Positions 1-7,975 of a stretch of DNA of 51,309 nucleotides are shown here, in pieces; positions within the stretch are counted from its first letter, which is position 1; each line of letters opens with the position of its first letter. The position numbers were made by a program, and so were the translations under genes. The DNA lies in the NCBI GenBank assembly GCA_012837895.1, contig DUQH01000008.1, positions 1 to 51,309 of the forward strand. Reading direction: 5' to 3'. The notes beneath the pieces were generated by a model. It worked only from the letters and a program-made list of their open reading frames with translations, did not search any database and was not told the origin of the DNA. Origin of the DNA: Candidatus Fermentithermobacillaceae bacterium. GTDB taxonomy: Bacteria > Bacillota > Sulfobacillia > Fermentithermobacillales > Fermentithermobacillaceae.

Positions 1-240
1 ACAGACACGGGCGAAGTGACGGCCACTTTCAACGCCGTGTTCAGAGATGTGCTGGCAAGTAACAGGGGATACGTCTACGTTTTCGACGGAGCCCTTTTTC
101 CCGAGCGCAAAGGGCTCCAGGGCAAATCGTATCAAGAAGTCATTCCGGTAGATGTGGTCGAAGTGACCTTGGAGGATTTCGTCGCTCTGGGCGGCCGTAT
201 TGTGTTTGTCCAGCACAAGCACCCGTCCGGGGCTGACTAA
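1..240 (+). CDS. C-terminal end of an unrecognised protein (truncated by window edge)
   Basis: The reading frame is open from base 1 to a TAA at 238-240, so this is the 3' end of a gene that begins outside the window; 79 codons are visible. The visible peptide alternates short beta-like hydrophobic stretches (GYVYVFDGALF, RIVFVQHKHPSG) with charged residues and has no membrane segment. I do not recognise a family. A GTG at 16 could act as a start but has no convincing Shine-Dalgarno site, which favours a truncated longer gene. It points toward the minus-strand methyltransferase gene, so the two are convergent with about 90 bases between them. Confidence 0.5.
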   Translation, partial: TDTGEVTATFNAVFRDVLASNRGYVYVFDGALFPERKGLQGKSYQEVIPVDVVEVTLEDFVALGGRIVFVQHKHPSGAD

Positions 241-333
241 GTGCCAGAACGCCTCCGGCACCTGATTCGTCCGCCAGGGATGGAGCCGCCGGGGCGGAGT
301 CGTCCGGCACCGCATTATGGGGGAACGATGTTC

Positions 334-1167
334 CTACTCCTTCACTGCGACAATCCCTATCCAATCCCCGTCTTCCGAGAACTCAGCGCCCGTAAGGTCG
401 TTCCATACGTGTTTGATGCTGAAACCTGCGTCTGACAGGACCTTGCTGACGGAGTCCCGTGAGTAATCCCTGAACCAGTTTCTATACACCTTGACTCCCT
501 CGTTGCAAATGACTATGTACTGGTCGAGCCACACGCTATCCTCGGGGTAGTTAAAACCCTGTTCAAGCACCAGGTGTCTTTCGGGGTACCAGAACCCTCC
601 CTGGCTGAAATACCACCTGTTCTTAAGGCCTGCCTTCATACGGTGAGTCCTGGTAGTGATATCGAACACGAACACACCGCCCGGTTTGAGGGCTTTGTGA
701 GTCAATGCCAGCAGCTCATCCCGTTTTGAGTCGGGAAACACGCAGAGTTCACCGTATATCTGGACAACCGCGTCGAATTCTCCGGTGTAATCCATATCGA
801 AGAAGTCCATGCAGCGGTACTCTATCTTCAGTCCGGATTCTGCTGCATGTTTCTTCGCATAATCAATGGATCGTTCAGATATGTCAATCCCGGTGACATG
901 AATCCCGGTCCGGCAAAACCTTTCCGCGTACAGGCCCGGTCCGCACCCTAGATCTAGCAGTTTCATCTCCGGAGTGAGCACCCCTGAGTCCAGCAAATGC
1001 TTGACTATGTTGTCGATTATCTCTGGCCTTCTGCTGGCCGCATCGTGTGTTGGATCAAGATGGGCCTTCAGCATGCCTTTAGAGATGTGAGGATCATTCC
1101 AGAACAGTGGCTCCCCGGGTTCGAATAGCCGCGGTTTGACGGTTAATAACTCTGCCAATTTGTCCAT
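334..1167 (-). CDS. class I SAM-dependent methyltransferase
   Basis: This 277-residue protein is a soluble class I methyltransferase. The SAM-binding motif I (LLDLGCGPGLY) is at residues 70-80, followed by an acidic motif (VTGIDIS) and a motif with PGGVFVFDI further on, the usual order for the Methyltransf_11/25 fold. The substrate cannot be told from the sequence. The ATG at 1165-1167 is preceded by GAGGAGAAC, a good ribosome binding site. That site lies inside a 30-codon open frame (1143-1232) which resembles the start of the neighbouring amidohydrolase gene, so the upstream region looks like the product of a deletion or gene replacement. The gene follows the amidohydrolase on the same strand and may be read with it. 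Confidence 0.85.
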   Translation of the reverse strand: MDKLAELLTVKPRLFEPGEPLFWNDPHISKGMLKAHLDPTHDAASRRPEIIDNIVKHLLDSGVLTPEMKLLDLGCGPGLYAERFCRTGIHVTGIDISERSIDYAKKHAAESGLKIEYRCMDFFDMDYTGEFDAVVQIYGELCVFPDSKRDELLALTHKALKPGGVFVFDITTRTHRMKAGLKNRWYFSQGGFWYPERHLVLEQGFNYPEDSVWLDQYIVICNEGVKVYRNWFRDYSRDSVSKVLSDAGFSIKHVWNDLTGAEFSEDGDWIGIVAVKE

Positions 1168-1232
1168 AGGTTCTCCTCGGGACTGCTTCCCGTTCCGTCA
1201 ATGGGCCTGCCGTTGACCGGCCGCGTACTCAT
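1143..1232 (-). pseudogene. 5' remnant of a second amidohydrolase gene, overlapping the methyltransferase start
   Basis: A 29-codon frame begins with ATG at 1230-1232 after a strong GGAGG site and ends in TAA at 1143-1145. Its first 21 residues read MSTRPVNGRPIDGTGSSPEEN, matching the first 21 residues of the intact amidohydrolase (MSTWLVNCRLIDGTGSRPKEN) at 15 positions. The DNA just upstream of both starts is also alike (GAGCAAAATGAGTAC against AAGCAAAATGAGTAC). After residue 21 the similarity stops and the DNA becomes the start of the methyltransferase gene. I read it as the surviving 5' end of a tandem paralogue. It could still be translated as a leader peptide coupled to the methyltransferase, which it overlaps by 25 bases. 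Confidence 0.7.
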
Positions 1233-1267
1233 TTTGCTCGTCCTCCTTTGCAGCAGAGCAGAATAGC

Positions 1268-2494
1268 TTACCATCCGCCCAGGTCAGGCGATTCTGCATC
1301 CTTGGTTACCTTAACCCATTTGCCGTCTTTCATCACCGAGACAGGATGCTCCAGAACCCTGATGTCCTTGACCGGGCATCCGTCTACCACAACTAAGTCT
1401 GCCAGTTTGCCGTCCTCCAGGGTGCCCACTTCGTCTATGAGCCCGCAAAGCTCTGCAGGGACCTTGGTGGCAGCCATAATAACATCCATGGGGTCAGCGC
1501 CCAGTTCCACCATTACCTCCATTTCCCTGACGGTGGCCACAATGCCCTTGACCCTTGCCGACGGAAGGTCAGATCCCACTGCAAACTTGCCGCCGGCCTT
1601 GAGTAGATACTGGAAGCCTCTGCGGTGGTATTCCTTGGCGAGTTCCAGTTTTTTCAGGGCATATTCAGGCGCGCCTGCTTCGCGGTAAAGATGTATAGAG
1701 TCAGTAACCACCAGCGTGGGAACGCATATGGTGTTGGATTCAGCAAGCATACCGGCAACTCTCTCGTCCAGGGCATAACAATGCTCTACCGTATCCACAC
1801 CGCACTTGATGGCCATTTCGATGCCCTCAGCGCCTCCTGTGTGGGCTGCAACGTGCTTGCCTGCATAATGGGCCACTTCAGTGGCAGCACGAACTTCGTC
1901 AGGGGTCATCTGGGTGGCTCCGAAACCTTCATGAGCACCCATTATCCCGCCGGTCATCATGATCTTGATGAAATCAACCCCACGCTTGAGCTGCTCCCTC
2001 ACTGCCCAGCGCACTTCGTAAGGGCCGTCACATTCTATGCCGGAACTGTCATGGGCATGTCCGCCTGTGGTGGTAACAGGTTCACCAGAGGTGAATAGAC
2101 GCGGCCCAGGGAACTCGCCTTTGGCGATCAGGTCCCTTAGAGCAAAATCCACTCCTGATTCATCGCCCAAGACCCTGCATGAAGTAACTCCTCCGGCAAG
2201 GAATTGCATAGCCCGCCGCGCACCCCTTAGGGTAAGGTCAGGGATACGTGCGAAGTCCTGCCTTGTATCTATGAAGAAGGTAAGGTGCATGTGGCTGTCC
2301 CACAAGCCTGGAACTACTGTTTTTCCGTCTAGATCCACCACTTCATCCTGTGGCCCGGCCACTACCTCTTTTCCGAACACATTTCCCGAGACGATTCTTC
2401 CGATTCTGGAGCCTCGAACTTCGATAGCTACGTTCTCTTTAGGACGACTTCCGGTACCGTCAATCAGCCTGCAGTTAACCAGCCAGGTACTCAT
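1268..2494 (-). CDS. metal-dependent amidohydrolase (imidazolonepropionase/prolidase-like)
   Basis: This is a 408-residue protein of the amidohydrolase superfamily, in the cytosolic Xaa-Pro dipeptidase/imidazolonepropionase-like branch. Seen in order: an N-terminal beta sandwich, the HxH metal pair at residues 68 and 70 (DSHMH), a conserved lysine in FIKIMMTGG, histidines in AAHTGGAEG and TVEHCYA, and the late metal-binding Asp in GSDLPSA. The C-terminus (GTLEDGKLADLVVVDG) returns to the sandwich domain, so the protein is complete. The substrate is unknown; relatives hydrolyse cyclic amides or dipeptides. The ATG at 2492-2494 follows AAGGGGGAC. A fragment of a second copy lies directly downstream. 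Confidence 0.88.
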   Translation of the reverse strand: MSTWLVNCRLIDGTGSRPKENVAIEVRGSRIGRIVSGNVFGKEVVAGPQDEVVDLDGKTVVPGLWDSHMHLTFFIDTRQDFARIPDLTLRGARRAMQFLAGGVTSCRVLGDESGVDFALRDLIAKGEFPGPRLFTSGEPVTTTGGHAHDSSGIECDGPYEVRWAVREQLKRGVDFIKIMMTGGIMGAHEGFGATQMTPDEVRAATEVAHYAGKHVAAHTGGAEGIEMAIKCGVDTVEHCYALDERVAGMLAESNTICVPTLVVTDSIHLYREAGAPEYALKKLELAKEYHRRGFQYLLKAGGKFAVGSDLPSARVKGIVATVREMEVMVELGADPMDVIMAATKVPAELCGLIDEVGTLEDGKLADLVVVDGCPVKDIRVLEHPVSVMKDGKWVKVTKDAESPDLGGW

Positions 2495-2778
2495 TTTGCT
2501 TGTCCCCCTTGAAGCAGAATCCGGATTATGCTTAGTCTCAGCGAAGGCCTGAGTGAATAGACACTGAACTTGATTTCGGTGCAGGGTATGGTTATTCCTC
2601 TCAGAACCGGGTCCATTTGATCTCAGACATGCCTATCGCAAGTACTCTTGCACAAGTGCTCTTCCATAATATGGACGGTCACCTTTTCAACGGGTTCTGT
2701 TTTGTAAATGGATATTGGCTGTTTCAGCCTGTCATCAGTGCGGTCATATTTGGAGCGAGGGAGGCAAGTTCAAAGGTA

Positions 2779-3222
2779 CTATGAGCGCTCTTCGCTGCAT
2801 GATGGACATGTCCCGTATAGGTAGACTGCATATGTTTCTACTTTGAACCCTTTGGCTTCCCCAGAAGGGTTTCCGGTATGCAGCTGGCCCGGATAATCGT
2901 AGATCCTCCCGCACACTCTGCACAAGAAGTGATAGTGAGGCTTTGGATTAGGGTCAACATGCTTACGGTTAGGACTTATGGCAAGTTCCTGGAGTTGGCC
3001 CCTTTGAGCCAGTTCATCCAATGTGTTGTACACAGTTCCAAGGGACAGTGAAGGCATATCAGGCTTGAGAGCCTCGTATATCTGCTCCGCAGATGGATGG
3101 GAAGTGTTACCCTCCAGAAACGCCAAGATAGCTACTCGCTGGGGGGTGGCCCGGAGGCCGATGCTTTTCAGTTTCTGAACTGCCAATGCAGCCTTATCAC
3201 TTGGCTTGCTTTGTGGTCTCAT
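2779..3222 (-). CDS. perR: Fur-family regulator, PerR-like peroxide sensor
   Basis: This 147-residue protein has the Fur family layout: an N-terminal winged helix (RATPQRVAILAFL, residues 25-36) and a metal-binding dimer domain. His42, His96 and His98 and the Asp at position 90 correspond to the regulatory metal ligands of PerR; the Asp, rather than Glu, is the residue that favours peroxide sensing over iron sensing. Two CxxC pairs (C101/C104 and C139/C142) form the structural zinc site. The start at 3220-3222 has GAGAGGAA upstream. The next gene upstream on the same strand is a peroxiredoxin with a PerR-box-like site over its promoter, which supports the assignment. A role as general Fur or Zur is less likely but not excluded. 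Confidence 0.82.
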   Translation of the reverse strand: MRPQSKPSDKAALAVQKLKSIGLRATPQRVAILAFLEGNTSHPSAEQIYEALKPDMPSLSLGTVYNTLDELAQRGQLQELAISPNRKHVDPNPKPHYHFLCRVCGRIYDYPGQLHTGNPSGEAKGFKVETYAVYLYGTCPSCSEERS

Positions 3223-3558
3223 GTTCCATTCCTCTCAACAATCGGTTCTTGGCCTTTGCCGAAATACCTACAATACCCTCTCGTTTTGTTTCGGCATTGT
3301 TCCGAATCTTCATTACCCTTATCTTTATCTTTCCGCTATCCCGCCGGTAGAAACCTGCATCTTGTACTAGTAGGGTACCTACAGCATTTTCCTTGCTATG
3401 TCAACTTGCAGTTCCCGGAGGAGGCCGGCCCCGCCATGTGTATGCTGACTGAACGGGGCCGTCCTCACATCTCCACCAAGCCTTAGACGGGTTTACGTTT
3501 TGCGGCAGCGTATTAATACGGCTTAGTTATGTTCTCTTACGTTGAATCATCCGGCGCT
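3223..3558. other. intergenic region between peroxiredoxin stop and perR start
   Basis: 336 bases without a gene, expected to hold the perR promoter on the minus strand. I see no convincing minus 35/minus 10 pair. An 8-bp inverted repeat, CGGCCCCG at 3426-3433 and CGGGGCCG at 3454-3461, could form a stem with a 20-base loop between the two genes. It lacks a T-run on either side, so it is not a clear terminator. Confidence 0.4.
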
Positions 3559-4215
3559 TCAGAGTTTCTTATGGCAGAACCACCAGTCGAAACAATTCTC
3601 GGAACCGCGTCTTGCCTTGGCGCCTTCCTCATCCTTGGGAGGCGGTATTATCACTGAATCGCCTATGAGCTCGTTATTCGGCCAGTTTGCCGGGACAGCT
3701 ACACCGTTAGCGTCTGATACCTGGAAAGCCCTGATTGCCCTTAGAATCTCATCAACATTGCGGCCGATCTCTTGAGGATAATACAGGATCAACCTGACTA
3801 TGCCTTCGGGGTCTACAAGAAATACTGCCCTGACAGTGTTGGTGCCCTTACCCGGGTGGATCATACCTAACCTGTTAGCTATGTCGCCGTTGTCTGCGAT
3901 AATGGGGAAGGGGATTTCTACATCTAAGTTGTCCTTGATCCATTCGACCCACTTAATGTGCGAAAATACCTGGTCAGCTGATAGTCCGATTAGCTCGCAA
4001 TTAAGTTCCTTAAAATCTTCGTACCGCTTGGCGAACGACACAAACTCGGTGGTGCATACAGGAGTGAAGTCTGCAGGATGGCTGAAGAGCATGAACCACT
4101 TACCTGCATAGTCTCCGGGAATGTTTTTCGGGCCATGGGTGGTTTGAACTGTCATCTCTGGGAAAGCATCACCTAGCAACGGGAAACCTTCAGTGCGTTC
4201 CGGCTTACATACCAT
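3559..4215 (-). CDS. peroxiredoxin, Prx6-type with two C-terminal cysteines
   Basis: A 218-residue thiol peroxidase that reduces hydrogen peroxide and organic peroxides. The peroxidatic cysteine is C54 in [11 protein letters not shown]. The C-terminal domain (about 160-218) is the extended Prx6/AhpC-TSA tail. It carries two more cysteines in CFDWWFC (C208 and C214), the arrangement known from archaeal thioredoxin peroxidases such as that of Aeropyrum. The ATG at 4213-4215 follows TAGGAGGTAA. The upstream promoter overlaps a 15-bp inverted repeat resembling a PerR box, and a PerR-like gene follows downstream, so peroxide-dependent control is likely. In anaerobes this enzyme usually takes electrons from rubredoxin or thioredoxin; which partner is used here cannot be seen. 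Confidence 0.92.
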   Translation of the reverse strand: MVCKPERTEGFPLLGDAFPEMTVQTTHGPKNIPGDYAGKWFMLFSHPADFTPVCTTEFVSFAKRYEDFKELNCELIGLSADQVFSHIKWVEWIKDNLDVEIPFPIIADNGDIANRLGMIHPGKGTNTVRAVFLVDPEGIVRLILYYPQEIGRNVDEILRAIRAFQVSDANGVAVPANWPNNELIGDSVIIPPPKDEEGAKARRGSENCFDWWFCHKKL

Positions 4216-4251
4216 AAGAATTACCTCCTAAGAAGGATTCTTAACTAGGAA

Positions 4252-4266
4252 CTATATTATATATAG
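4252..4266 (-). promoter_or_regulatory. PerR-box-like operator of the peroxiredoxin gene
   Basis: CTATATATAATATAG, a 7-1-7 inverted repeat with one mismatch between the arms. Its length and layout match the PerR box (TTATAATNATTATAA), with 9 of 14 defined positions identical. It overlaps the minus 10 element of the peroxiredoxin promoter, where a repressor would block transcription. The partner would be the PerR-like protein encoded at 2779-3222. Confidence 0.55.
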
Positions 4267-4288
4267 ATCCGCGCGGAAGGTTTGTCAA
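4260..4288 (-). promoter_or_regulatory. SigA-type promoter of the peroxiredoxin gene
   Basis: On the minus strand TTGACA (4283-4288) is followed after exactly 17 bases by TATATA (4260-4265). The perfect minus 35 box and optimal spacing make this one of the clearest promoters in the window. It drives the peroxiredoxin gene 45 bases downstream. Confidence 0.75.
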
Positions 4289-4416
4289 GGGGAATTTGAA
4301 AATTAGACCTGAATCCGCCGGTGAGCAAGATTATCCGGGACTTTATCAGAGAGCAAACACACAGTGAGCAATAAAGCAGCGCAGAAACGGGGGTTCTTCC
4401 TGATGCTCAGCCCCTA

Positions 4417-4446
4417 TTGACACTTCTTCCCTTCCCGTGCTATCGT
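4417..4446 (+). promoter_or_regulatory. SigA-type promoter of hrcA
   Basis: TTGACA at 4417-4422 and TATCGT at 4441-4446 are separated by 18 bases. Transcription would start at about the CIRCE element, which begins nine bases after the minus 10 box, the normal arrangement for HrcA autorepression. Confidence 0.6.
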
Positions 4447-4454
4447 CGAGGTGA

Positions 4455-4481
4455 TTAGCACTCACAACCCAAGAGTGCTAA
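4455..4481 (+). promoter_or_regulatory. CIRCE operator (HrcA binding site)
   Basis: TTAGCACTC, nine bases, then GAGTGCTAA: a perfect match to the CIRCE consensus with the standard 9-base spacer. HrcA binds this inverted repeat and represses heat-shock genes. It lies between the promoter and the hrcA ribosome binding site, so hrcA represses itself, and dnaJ would be under the same control if co-transcribed. Because the operator sits inside the longest open frame, the true start of hrcA must be downstream of it. Confidence 0.97.
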
Positions 4482-4495
4482 AAGGAGGTTCGAAA

Positions 4496-5515
4496 TTGGC
4501 ACTTGATAAGAGGAAGGCTCAGATACTCAAGGCGATAGTCGAAGATCACGTCAAGACTGGGCTTCCTGTTGGATCAAGGGCCGTAGCGCGAAAATACCGT
4601 CTCGGGGTAAGCCCCGCTACCATCAGAAACGAAATGGCTGATCTTGAGGAAATGGGATATCTCGACAAGCCGCATACTTCTTCAGGCAGGGTCCCTTCAG
4701 ACAGGGGTTACAGGGTCTATGTAGATGAGCTCATGACAGACGCCAAACTTTCCCGCCAGGAATCAGCCATGATAGAATCGCTATTCCGCTCAAAGATCCG
4801 GGACGTGGTTTCCTTGCTCAAGGAAACAGTCAGGGCGTTATCGGAAGCAACCGATTACCTTGCGTTTGTGCTGGGCCCTGAATATGAAACCACAACGTTT
4901 GAAGCCATTTACCTGCTGCCTGCGTCAGTGGGCAGGGCGCTCTTGGTTATAGTCAGTGACGTGGGAGTTGTGGAAAACTGCCTTATAGACGTTCCGCCGA
5001 TGTCCCGTGAAGAAATGGAATACGTAAGCAACATACTGAGAGAGCATCTGTACAACCTAAGCCTGGACCAGGTTCATTCTAAGGCACAGGCGCTTCTCAG
5101 GAGAGAGACGTCACGCTACAGTGAGATAATTGCCCAGGTGGCTGAGTTCCTCACCAGCATGACTGAAGATAGTGAGACTGAGAAACTGTTCATGGGCGGG
5201 ACTGCCAACTTGCTCAACCAACCTGAGTTCAGGGATGTGAACCGGGTTCAAGGCCTGTTGGAAGCTATAGAGAACGGATCTCTTATAAGAAACATTGTAA
5301 TTACCCAATCCCAAACAACCGATCCGGCTATTACCATCGGCCAGGAAAACGAAGTGGACAAAGTGAAGGACTTCAGCATAGTGTACGGCACATTCAGGCT
5401 GGGTCAGAGCGCGGGCAGGATAGGCCTGTTGGGCCCCAAGAGGATGAATTACCCGAGGGCAGTGGCGATCATAAGGTTTTGCGAACAGATGCTGAACAAG
5501 CACTTAGCCCGCTAG
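4496..5515 (+). CDS. hrcA: heat-inducible transcription repressor HrcA
   Basis: HrcA binds CIRCE elements and represses the chaperone genes until heat stress draws GroEL away from it. The protein has the N-terminal winged helix (ILKAIVEDHVKTGLPVGSR, then SPATIRNEMADLEEMGYL, then PHTSSGRVPSDRGYR) and the GAF-like C-terminal domain ending in ARIGLLGPKRMNYP-like sequence (AGRIGLLGPKRMNYPRAVA). I place the start at the TTG at 4496, after AAAGGAGG at 4480-4487, giving 339 residues; the longer frame from 4451 would run through CIRCE. The next gene is dnaJ. grpE and dnaK, which normally lie between them, are absent. Confidence 0.95.
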   Translation: MALDKRKAQILKAIVEDHVKTGLPVGSRAVARKYRLGVSPATIRNEMADLEEMGYLDKPHTSSGRVPSDRGYRVYVDELMTDAKLSRQESAMIESLFRSKIRDVVSLLKETVRALSEATDYLAFVLGPEYETTTFEAIYLLPASVGRALLVIVSDVGVVENCLIDVPPMSREEMEYVSNILREHLYNLSLDQVHSKAQALLRRETSRYSEIIAQVAEFLTSMTEDSETEKLFMGGTANLLNQPEFRDVNRVQGLLEAIENGSLIRNIVITQSQTTDPAITIGQENEVDKVKDFSIVYGTFRLGQSAGRIGLLGPKRMNYPRAVAIIRFCEQMLNKHLAR

Positions 5516-5711
5516 GAACAAAACCTGAAACAAGCGTTTGAACCAGGTGTCAACTGCGTTATCATAAGTAACGGCACCAGAAGGCGCTCAAAGCTGTTAT
5601 GGAGATTGCGAGCGCAATCTTGCAGATAGACACGATCACTAAGAAATAAGGTGACGATGATTCAGGCGCCAGAGACGGCAGCCAATTTCATAGATCTGTG
5701 GAGGAAGGTTT
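5516..5711. other. hrcA-dnaJ gap where grpE and dnaK would be expected
   Basis: The 196 bases between hrcA and dnaJ hold no recognisable grpE or dnaK remnant. A 24-codon frame from the ATG at 5657 runs into the dnaJ start and has no family match that I can see. No second CIRCE is present in the gap, so dnaJ probably depends on the hrcA promoter. Confidence 0.5.
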
Positions 5712-6884
5712 TTGAGCAAAGACTATTATGAGATTCTTGGAGTAAGCAAGGATGCGAGCCAGGATGAAATAAGGCGGGCGTTTCGGCGCCTTGCCAAGGA
5801 GTATCATCCTGACAGGAATCCAGATGATCCAAGCGCTGAAGCCAAGTTCAAAGAAATAAACGAAGCATATGAGGTGCTCTCTGATCCTTCCAAACGCTCA
5901 AACTACGATGCTTACGGCAACCCTGACGGCCCTTTTGGAACCGGCGGGGGCAGCGGCCCGTTTTCAGGGGGAGGCCCGTTTACAGGACGGGATTTTGGCG
6001 ACTTCGGGTTTCCCTTCGGTGATGTTTTCGGCTCTTTTGAAGACCTTTTCACTGGCGGCGCAAGGCGCAGGGCAAGCACAGGGCCTGTGCGCGGCCGGGA
6101 CCTTGAAGTGAGCGCTGAGGTCACCCTTGAAGAAGCTTTTTCAGGGGTGGATAAGGATATAGAGGTGACCCGGGTAGAATCGTGCTCCAGATGTAACGGA
6201 ACAGGCGCAGAACCAGGCACTTCAGTGGTCACGTGCCGGACTTGTAACGGTGCCGGCCAGGTAAGGACCACTGTCAACACCGTGCTAGGCTCCATGACCA
6301 CAGTGAAGACTTGTCCCACATGCGGCGGTACAGGCAAGACAGTGGAAAGGCCGTGTTCAGAATGCCGGGGTTCAGGCGAGACCGCCAGAACGCGTACTGT
6401 GACTGTGACAATCCCGCCTGGCGCTAACTCAGGGCTTCATCTAAGGCTCGCAGGCCAGGGAGATGCAGGGCGCAGGGGAGGTCCTCCCGGTGATCTGTAC
6501 GTTGCTGTGTTTGTCAAGCCCCATGCCATATTCGAAAGGCAAGGCGACGACCTTATCCTAAACCGAACCATTAGTTTTCCCTTGGCGGCCTTGGGTGGCA
6601 CAACAACAATACCTACCCTTGAAGGCGACGTCGAGTTGAACATTCCTGCAGGTACCCAGCCTGGCGCTGTGTTACGCCTGCGGGGCAAGGGCATGCCCAA
6701 ACTTAGGTATAGGAGCAGGGGAGATCTGATGGTAAGGGTTAATGTACGTGTTCCTACCAGGCTGTCATCTGAGGAACGGGAACTCATCATGAAGCTCGGC
6801 CGTTCCCAGGACGAAACCATAGGCGACAACAGGTCGTTTTTCCAGAGGCTGAGGGATGCGGCCGGAGGGAACAGGGATAGCTGA
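5712..6884 (+). CDS. dnaJ: chaperone DnaJ (Hsp40)
   Basis: DnaJ binds unfolded protein and stimulates the ATPase of DnaK. All domains are present in 390 residues: the J domain with HPD at residues 32-34, a Gly/Phe-rich linker (about 72-115), four CxxCxGxG zinc-finger repeats ([32 protein letters not shown]) and the C-terminal substrate-binding domains. The start is the TTG at 5712, with GGAGGAAGG just upstream and the standard N-terminus [10 protein letters not shown]. It follows hrcA directly, without its usual partners grpE and dnaK, which must be encoded elsewhere if the cell has a standard system. Confidence 0.96.
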   Translation: MSKDYYEILGVSKDASQDEIRRAFRRLAKEYHPDRNPDDPSAEAKFKEINEAYEVLSDPSKRSNYDAYGNPDGPFGTGGGSGPFSGGGPFTGRDFGDFGFPFGDVFGSFEDLFTGGARRRASTGPVRGRDLEVSAEVTLEEAFSGVDKDIEVTRVESCSRCNGTGAEPGTSVVTCRTCNGAGQVRTTVNTVLGSMTTVKTCPTCGGTGKTVERPCSECRGSGETARTRTVTVTIPPGANSGLHLRLAGQGDAGRRGGPPGDLYVAVFVKPHAIFERQGDDLILNRTISFPLAALGGTTTIPTLEGDVELNIPAGTQPGAVLRLRGKGMPKLRYRSRGDLMVRVNVRVPTRLSSEERELIMKLGRSQDETIGDNRSFFQRLRDAAGGNRDS

Positions 6885-6995
6885 ATCGTACCAGGCACCG
6901 GTCGCTGGCGGGCTTTGCCGGGTGTTGAGTTATGCCGGGTCGTGGGCATAGAGGCTGGCTGAGTACCGGAACTTACCGAACAGAGGTTGATCTAA

Positions 6996-7766
6996 GTGTC
7001 AGACTTATCCAGGAATACTCCCCCACAGTTCTTTGTAGAGCCCGGAGCGGTTACAGCTTCCAGGGTTTATCTTACGGGCGACACCCTGAAGCATGCCATG
7101 AGCCAAAGGCTTAAGCCGGGCGAGCTCTTTCGCGTTGTAGTTGAAACAGGTGAGCCTGCTGAGATAATCGAGGCAGAAGTATTGGAAGTGAGCCGCCAGC
7201 GGTTGGTGGGTAAGATATGCAGCACACTAGAGGCCGGACAACTGTCCTACGCTTTGCACCTTTATCCTGCCATATTGAAAGGCGACAAGTTTGACCTGGT
7301 CGTGAGAGGAGCCATTGAACTAGGGGTTACGTCAATCACCCCTATGGTGACTGCACGTACAGTACCGCGTCTGGATGAAAAGAAGCTTGCAGCCAGGACA
7401 GCCAGGTGGCAGAAACTGGCCAGGGCTGCCGCTGAACAGTCAAGCCGCCCGTTCATCCCTGAGATCAAGGAAGCGGTGCGTTTCACAGATCTGCTCGCTG
7501 CCGGTTCTACTGACTTGCCTGGTGTACCCCTCTTGGCCATGGAAAAGCGGGAAATCACAAAGAGCGTGGCACAAGCAGTAGGGCAGGCTAAAGAGGTTTC
7601 GATATTTATCGGCCCTGAAGGCGGGTTCGACGCCGGGGAAATAGAGTCAGCCTTTGAGAGAGGACTGCAAGCTGTAACCCTTGGTCCCTATATACTTAAG
7701 GCTGAGACCGCTTCGCTAGCCGCGTGCGCCATTGTGATAGACCATATGCTTCATGGGTCGGGCTGA
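6996..7766 (+). CDS. rsmE: 16S rRNA (uracil-1498-N3)-methyltransferase RsmE
   Basis: RsmE methylates U1498 of 16S rRNA in the decoding region. It is a SPOUT-fold enzyme with an N-terminal PUA-like domain. The 256-residue protein has the family signatures RAAAEQSSR (about 146-154), FIGPEGGFDAGEIE and LGPYILKAETASLAA, the last forming the trefoil-knot SAM site. The start is a GTG at 6996 after AGAGGTTGAT. In related genomes prmA lies between dnaJ and rsmE; here 111 bases without a gene separate them. Confidence 0.94.
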   Translation: MSDLSRNTPPQFFVEPGAVTASRVYLTGDTLKHAMSQRLKPGELFRVVVETGEPAEIIEAEVLEVSRQRLVGKICSTLEAGQLSYALHLYPAILKGDKFDLVVRGAIELGVTSITPMVTARTVPRLDEKKLAARTARWQKLARAAAEQSSRPFIPEIKEAVRFTDLLAAGSTDLPGVPLLAMEKREITKSVAQAVGQAKEVSIFIGPEGGFDAGEIESAFERGLQAVTLGPYILKAETASLAACAIVIDHMLHGSG

Positions 7767-7975
7767 CGGGACGCCGGGGAGCTACTGAGAGACTACGGAG
7801 ATACCATAGAACGCAGGCCATCCACCTGTCAGCAACTGTCCCCTGGGCCTCCGGAACCGGAACCCCGGAATGGGGAAAATACGATAGAAAGCGCCCAATT
7901 TTCCGCTTCAATCATGTTTTGACTGCATCGCACATAGAATCTTCCAGAAAAGCAAACAGGGTAGGTAGTCTGGGC

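Noticed and set aside
4451-4495. Upstream start for hrcA at 4451
   Set aside because: It would place the CIRCE operator and the AAAGGAGG site inside the coding region; the TTG at 4496 fits both.
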